DNA from: an uncultured Eubacteriales bacterium
GTDB lineage: Bacteria > Bacillota > Clostridia > Oscillospirales > CAG-272
Reading direction: 5' to 3'
Assembly (NCBI GenBank): GCA_934393265.1
Contig: CAKRQL010000004.1
Location: 186,001 to 250,000, forward strand
Length of the DNA: 64,000 nt
Below the pieces are notes generated by a model that saw nothing but the letters and a program-made list of their open reading frames with translations, was not told where the DNA came from and ran no database searches. The position numbers were made by a program, and so were the translations under genes. Shown piece by piece: positions 60,944-64,000 of the stretch; position 1 is the first letter of the stretch; each line of letters begins with the position of its first letter.

Positions 60944-62053
60944 ATGAAAATTGCAGAAAAGGCAGGCATTGCCAGGATAATATCCTTTATCCTCATCGCC
61001 ACAGTTCTTGTCTGTACGATAGGACTCGTGGTAAGCGGATGGCAGACAGAAGCACCATCAAAACAGCCGGATAGCGGTGATAGCGCAGGTGACAGCGCTA
61101 ATGCCGATGAAAATAAAGACGGAAAAATAAATCAGGACGACAAAACTGACGGAGACAACACAAAGGTAAACGAGACGGTATTCGTAAATTATCTGACAGG
61201 CACGGCAATATCGGAAGAGCTCTTCCGAACATGTCCGGTAGCATTTGTATGCGATCCGCGCGACCCTGTATACGCGCTCTCGCTCTCGGATCTCACAATC
61301 GAATTTCCGACAGAGACCGGCGCGACCCGCCTGCTCGTATACCACCGTGATCTGTCTGCTCTCGGGAAGATAGGGAGTCTGACAAAGACCCGCTCTTACA
61401 TACATGAGCTTGTCATGCGCTTTGGCGGGATATCGGTATTCCGCGGAATTGACGGCTACGGCAAGGATGCTTTTGCCGCGCAGCACGCGCTTGATATTGA
61501 CGCCACAACCGGGTATTCATATACCGAAAATTCGGTCTATATGTACACAAACGGCGACCTCATCAGAGCGGCACTCATGAATAACGGCTTCAATTCGGCT
61601 CTTACCGAAACACCGGTAATGCCATACGATTTCACCGAAACACCGAAGGTACAGGGCACTGCCGGGACTATCATTCTTCCCTATTCCGGTCAGTCCGAAA
61701 CCGAGCTGTACTATTCCGCCGACAGAGGGGCTTATATTTACTCAAAGTCCGGCGTTGTCAAAACGGACATGCTTAACGGCAGAACGGTAACATACAAGAA
61801 CGTACTCGTCCTCTTCGCCGACAGCGTGACCTACGAAACCGAGAAGTCAACCGAGACCGTCATCAACACCTGCACGCACGGAACCGGATACTATGCTGTG
61901 GACGGAAAAATGTGCGAGATAACGTGGGAGACCGATGAACACGGAGATATGATCTTCATTGACGCCGACGGCAACAAGCTCGGCATAAGCGCCGGAAATA
62001 TCTACATTTCCTACTTCAAATCCTCAATGAAAGATCAGGTAAAAATACAATAA
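60944..62053 (+). CDS. DUF3048 (YerB-like) exported protein
   Basis: A 369-residue protein with an N-terminal membrane anchor (about residues 10-32), no lipobox, and an acidic Asp/Asn/Lys-rich linker (about residues 38-75). The extracytoplasmic part has family features: NYLTGTAISEE, RTCPVAFVCDPRDP, then a segment ending LGKIGSLTKTRSYI. DUF3048 proteins are widespread in spore-formers; no activity is established. It has a strong AAGGAGG site. Confidence 0.82.
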   Translation: MKIAEKAGIARIISFILIATVLVCTIGLVVSGWQTEAPSKQPDSGDSAGDSANADENKDGKINQDDKTDGDNTKVNETVFVNYLTGTAISEELFRTCPVAFVCDPRDPVYALSLSDLTIEFPTETGATRLLVYHRDLSALGKIGSLTKTRSYIHELVMRFGGISVFRGIDGYGKDAFAAQHALDIDATTGYSYTENSVYMYTNGDLIRAALMNNGFNSALTETPVMPYDFTETPKVQGTAGTIILPYSGQSETELYYSADRGAYIYSKSGVVKTDMLNGRTVTYKNVLVLFADSVTYETEKSTETVINTCTHGTGYYAVDGKMCEITWETDEHGDMIFIDADGNKLGISAGNIYISYFKSSMKDQVKIQ

Positions 62054-62058
62054 ATTAC

Positions 62059-62100
62059 GCCGCAGCAGGCAGACCATGCCACGCTGCGGCACTTTATTTT
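62059..62100. terminator. Terminator between the DUF3048 gene and spoVT
   Basis: Perfect 8-base arms GCCGCAGC (62059-62066) and GCTGCGGC (62083-62090) around a 16-base loop, followed by ACTTTATTTTAG. It probably serves both convergent genes. Confidence 0.8.
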
Positions 62101-62112
62101 AGTTTGCAGCCA

Positions 62113-62655
62113 TCAGTTTCCCGAATATTTAGCAAGAAAAAGCGCGGCAGTCTGTATAAGCTTGATTTCCGCTTCACCGGGCGATATAACCGGACCGTCA
62201 TCGCGGCTGCGCCCGCTCATAACACATCCTATAATATCTCCCTCACTTATTATCGGCATAGCGCACCCGACAATACAGCTCCCGCCGTCGATAATCTCCA
62301 TCGGCTCATCCCCGCCTGTATAAATCATGCGCGAATCCATAATCTTCTCAATACCGTCGGTAACCCTATGCTCGCTGTATTCTCTCTTTGACGCACCACT
62401 CACGGATACAACGGCGTCTCTGTCGGATATGAACACCGGAAAACCGAGAATTTTTGCCAACACCTCCGCATATCCGGATACAAATTCGCCGAGCTCACCG
62501 ACAGGCGAATATTTTTTGAATATCACCTCACCGTCCCTGTCGGTATATATTTCAAGCGGATCGCCCTCACGTATACGCATTGTCCGCCTTATTTCCTTTG
62601 GTATCACCACCCTGCCGAGGTCGTCAATTCTTCTCACAATTCCGGTAGCTCTCAT
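62113..62655 (-). CDS. spoVT: Stage V sporulation protein T (AbrB-like regulator)
   Basis: A 180-residue regulator. The N-terminal swapped-hairpin DNA-binding domain reads TGIVRRIDDLGRVVIPKEIR, followed by a GAF-like domain (about residues 55-178). SpoVT tunes forespore gene expression under sigma-G in Bacillus and Clostridium. Its presence is the best single sign that the organism belongs to a spore-forming lineage. A GGAGG site precedes the ATG. No sigma-G promoter meets consensus spacing. Confidence 0.95.
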   Translation of the reverse strand: MRATGIVRRIDDLGRVVIPKEIRRTMRIREGDPLEIYTDRDGEVIFKKYSPVGELGEFVSGYAEVLAKILGFPVFISDRDAVVSVSGASKREYSEHRVTDGIEKIMDSRMIYTGGDEPMEIIDGGSCIVGCAMPIISEGDIIGCVMSGRSRDDGPVISPGEAEIKLIQTAALFLAKYSGN

Positions 62656-62765
62656 TTATATATTCCTCCGCAAAACGCATTTGATTTTTAACTGTTTATA
62701 TGTTTTGCTTTTTTGGTGGAATTATGCAAGCCCGGGATATTTGTAGCTTTCCTCCGCGTTATGAT

Positions 62766-62812
62766 AAAAAGCAGTCGCTTCGCCTGTTAGTAGGTTTTAC
62801 GACTGCTTTTTA
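62766..62812. terminator. Terminator after the amidohydrolase gene
   Basis: Perfect arms AAAGCAGTCG (62768-62777) and CGACTGCTTT (62800-62809), flanked by A and T runs. It lies about 28 bases beyond the amidohydrolase stop on the minus strand and ends its transcription ahead of spoVT. Confidence 0.8.
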
Positions 62813-62839
62813 TATATTACACGGCAATGACACGCAGGA

Positions 62840-64000
62840 TCACATAAACTTATCAAGCTCGCGATCAACGTTTTTGCGGCGCCTGAATTCCGGCTCGCTT
62901 ATAATCTTTCCGCGTGCGACAACCATTCCGACGTCAGAAAGCGCACGGAGATCCTCAAGAGGGTTCTTTTCGGTAACTATCATATCCGCGCACTTCCCGG
63001 GGGTCAGTGATCCGGTTATATCGCCGATACCAGCAAGCTCAGCGCTACGCAAGGTCGCAGTGTATAGCGCAAAGGAATTTGACGCCCCGACATATCTGTG
63101 AAAATAATATACCTCGCGCCAGAAGTTATACTGGGTTATCCACGGGCATCCGACATCGTTTCCGAGAACTATCGGTATATCATTTGCGAGTGCCGCCTTT
63201 GAGCACTCTACAATTCCCTCGAAAACGATATTGCCGTTATATTGCTCAACCTCTGTCGCATTTGTGAGCGAACGGTCAAACATCGCGTACGGTATAGCCG
63301 GGGAAACCGTAGTACAAAGAAACGCACCGGTTTTCTTGAACATATCAATTATGTGTGCGTCCGGCTTTGCTCCGTGCTCTATCGAATCAACACCGTTTTC
63401 AAGCGCTATGCGTACCCCCTCCGGCGATTCAACATGCGCCGCCACCTTGTACCCCATTTCATGTGCCTTGTCACATACGGCGCGCACCATCTCTGCGCTC
63501 ATTTTCACCTCGCCGGGAACGCCGCGCTCCTTTGCGTCGAGTACCCCTCCGGTTATCATGAGCTTGACAATATCGGCGCCGTCGCTTTTCAGCTTATCAA
63601 GGTGACGGAGTGCCTCCTCCGTGCTGTGAGCCGCAATAGCGACAGAGCCTGCCATGTGACCTCCGGGAACGGATATTCCCTCTTCACCGGATATAATACG
63701 CGGTCCGACCCTCTTTCCCGCCGCTATCTCGTCGCGCAGACGTGTGTCAAAGTTGCCGAGCCCGCCTACGGTGCGTATCGTCGTAACTCCGCTCATCAGC
63801 TCTGTTTTTGCAAATCCTGCGACCATGCCGTAAGCAATGGCGCGCGTTATCGGATTTTTCATAATAGTTTTGACAAGCTTTTCGTTATCTCTCTGCTTTT
63901 TCTGCGGTTTCCCGCTGCCTGCGAGATGCACATGCATGTTTATAAGTCCGGGCATGAGATATTCGCCGCCGAGGTTAACCTTGCGGTAGTCGGAGGGCAC
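62840..64000 (-). CDS. Metal-dependent amidohydrolase (imidazolonepropionase-like), N-terminus beyond the window
   Basis: A partial gene of at least 386 residues; the reading frame is open to the window edge and the usual N-terminal 40-50 residues of the beta-sandwich are missing. Metal ligands are visible: HVH in NMHVHLAG, Lys in VKLMITGG (carboxylated in the family), His in AAHVES, His in IEHGAKPD and Asp in LGNDVG. It resembles the family that includes imidazolonepropionase and Xaa-Pro dipeptidases; the substrate is unknown. A terminator follows. Confidence 0.88.
   Translation of the reverse strand: MPSDYRKVNLGGEYLMPGLINMHVHLAGSGKPQKKQRDNEKLVKTIMKNPITRAIAYGMVAGFAKTELMSGVTTIRTVGGLGNFDTRLRDEIAAGKRVGPRIISGEEGISVPGGHMAGSVAIAAHSTEEALRHLDKLKSDGADIVKLMITGGVLDAKERGVPGEVKMSAEMVRAVCDKAHEMGYKVAAHVESPEGVRIALENGVDSIEHGAKPDAHIIDMFKKTGAFLCTTVSPAIPYAMFDRSLTNATEVEQYNGNIVFEGIVECSKAALANDIPIVLGNDVGCPWITQYNFWREVYYFHRYVGASNSFALYTATLRSAELAGIGDITGSLTPGKCADMIVTEKNPLEDLRALSDVGMVVARGKIISEPEFRRRKNVDRELDKFM

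Noticed and set aside
62656..62735. Possible sigma-G promoter for spoVT (TGCATA and CATATAA on the minus strand)
   Set aside because: The -35-like element is good but the spacer is 20 bases instead of 17-18 and the -10 has a mismatch. Plausible biologically, not supportable from sequence.
1..64000. Defence island, prophage, integron, CRISPR array, secondary-metabolite cluster
   Set aside because: None of the hallmark genes or repeats is present. The only recombinase is Xer-like without att-like direct repeats, and the helicases and AAA+ proteins are standard repair factors.
1..64000. tRNA and rRNA genes
   Set aside because: I inspected the gaps between genes (all below about 220 bases) for cloverleaf-like patterns with TTCGA-type T-loops and CCA ends and found none. 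A tRNA search program would settle this.

Overview
This window looks like core chromosome from a spore-forming member of the Bacillota, most likely class Clostridia, of roughly balanced base composition. Pointers are spoVT, cwlD, the shared group II ECF core ecfA1-ecfA2-ecfT-truA, the gdpP-rplI-dnaB block, tmcAL, a MarR-controlled heterodimeric ABC exporter, and a sodium-pump decarboxylase operon of the kind found in gut anaerobes. Promoters are classical sigma-A type (TTGAC-like, 17 nt spacer, TATAAT-like) and ribosome binding sites are GGAGG-like. I see no tRNA or rRNA gene, CRISPR array, insertion sequence, prophage or integron. No gene-free stretch exceeds 300 bases; the longest gaps are about 220.

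Layout. 1-4305 (minus): marR and two ABC exporter half-subunits behind a perfect palindromic operator. 4454-7377: a MutT-like Nudix hydrolase facing a class A penicillin-binding protein. 7468-12212 (minus): ruvC, an RNA-methyltransferase-like gene, ecfA1, ecfA2, ecfT, truA. 12405-14071 (plus): ruvA-ruvB, divergent from ruvC. 14155-19600: single genes, namely a GH127-like glycosidase, an HtrA-like lipoprotein protease, a HAD phosphatase and an E2-acyltransferase-like protein without its catalytic His. 19797-24904 (minus): an EF-G paralogue, radA, cwlD and a membrane protein. 25090-27013 (plus): a tyrosine recombinase overlapping an XRE regulator. 27203-34757 (plus): carboxyltransferase, OadG, biotin carrier, OadB and OadA, then an aldo/keto reductase with ferredoxin tail, an ECF S component and a DUF1893 protein. 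34926-42496 (minus): gdpP, rplI, dnaB, tilS, ftsH. 42713-49449 (plus): recG, rarA, a lipid kinase, comEC. 49453-50547: ychF. 50766-51455: an orphan response regulator. 51548-57958 (minus): coaE, an M18 aminopeptidase, prfA, sua5, a topoisomerase subunit A. 58092-62053 (plus): a duplicated P-loop protein, tmcAL, a small unknown protein, a DUF3048 protein. 62113-64000 (minus): spoVT and an amidohydrolase cut by the window end.

Most of the window is informational and envelope housekeeping: recombination and repair (ruvABC, radA, recG, rarA), replication and decoding (dnaB, topoisomerase, rplI, prfA, tilS, truA, tmcAL, sua5) and cell wall (PBP1, CwlD). The main metabolic unit is the decarboxylase operon, whose parts resemble both a sodium-pumping oxaloacetate decarboxylase and the separate subunits of a transcarboxylase.

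I found no convincing wholly new system such as a defence island or biosynthetic cluster. The best leads are: terminator-like hairpins that carry the ribosome binding sites of two cell-wall genes; unusual features in the decarboxylase operon (a large extracytoplasmic insert in OadB, a divergent carboxyltransferase, a two-dyad leader); several conserved-looking proteins that lost catalytic residues (E2-like, EF-G-like, ComEC nuclease domain, second half of the P-loop protein); and a 98-nt rod-like hairpin upstream of the aldo/keto reductase.
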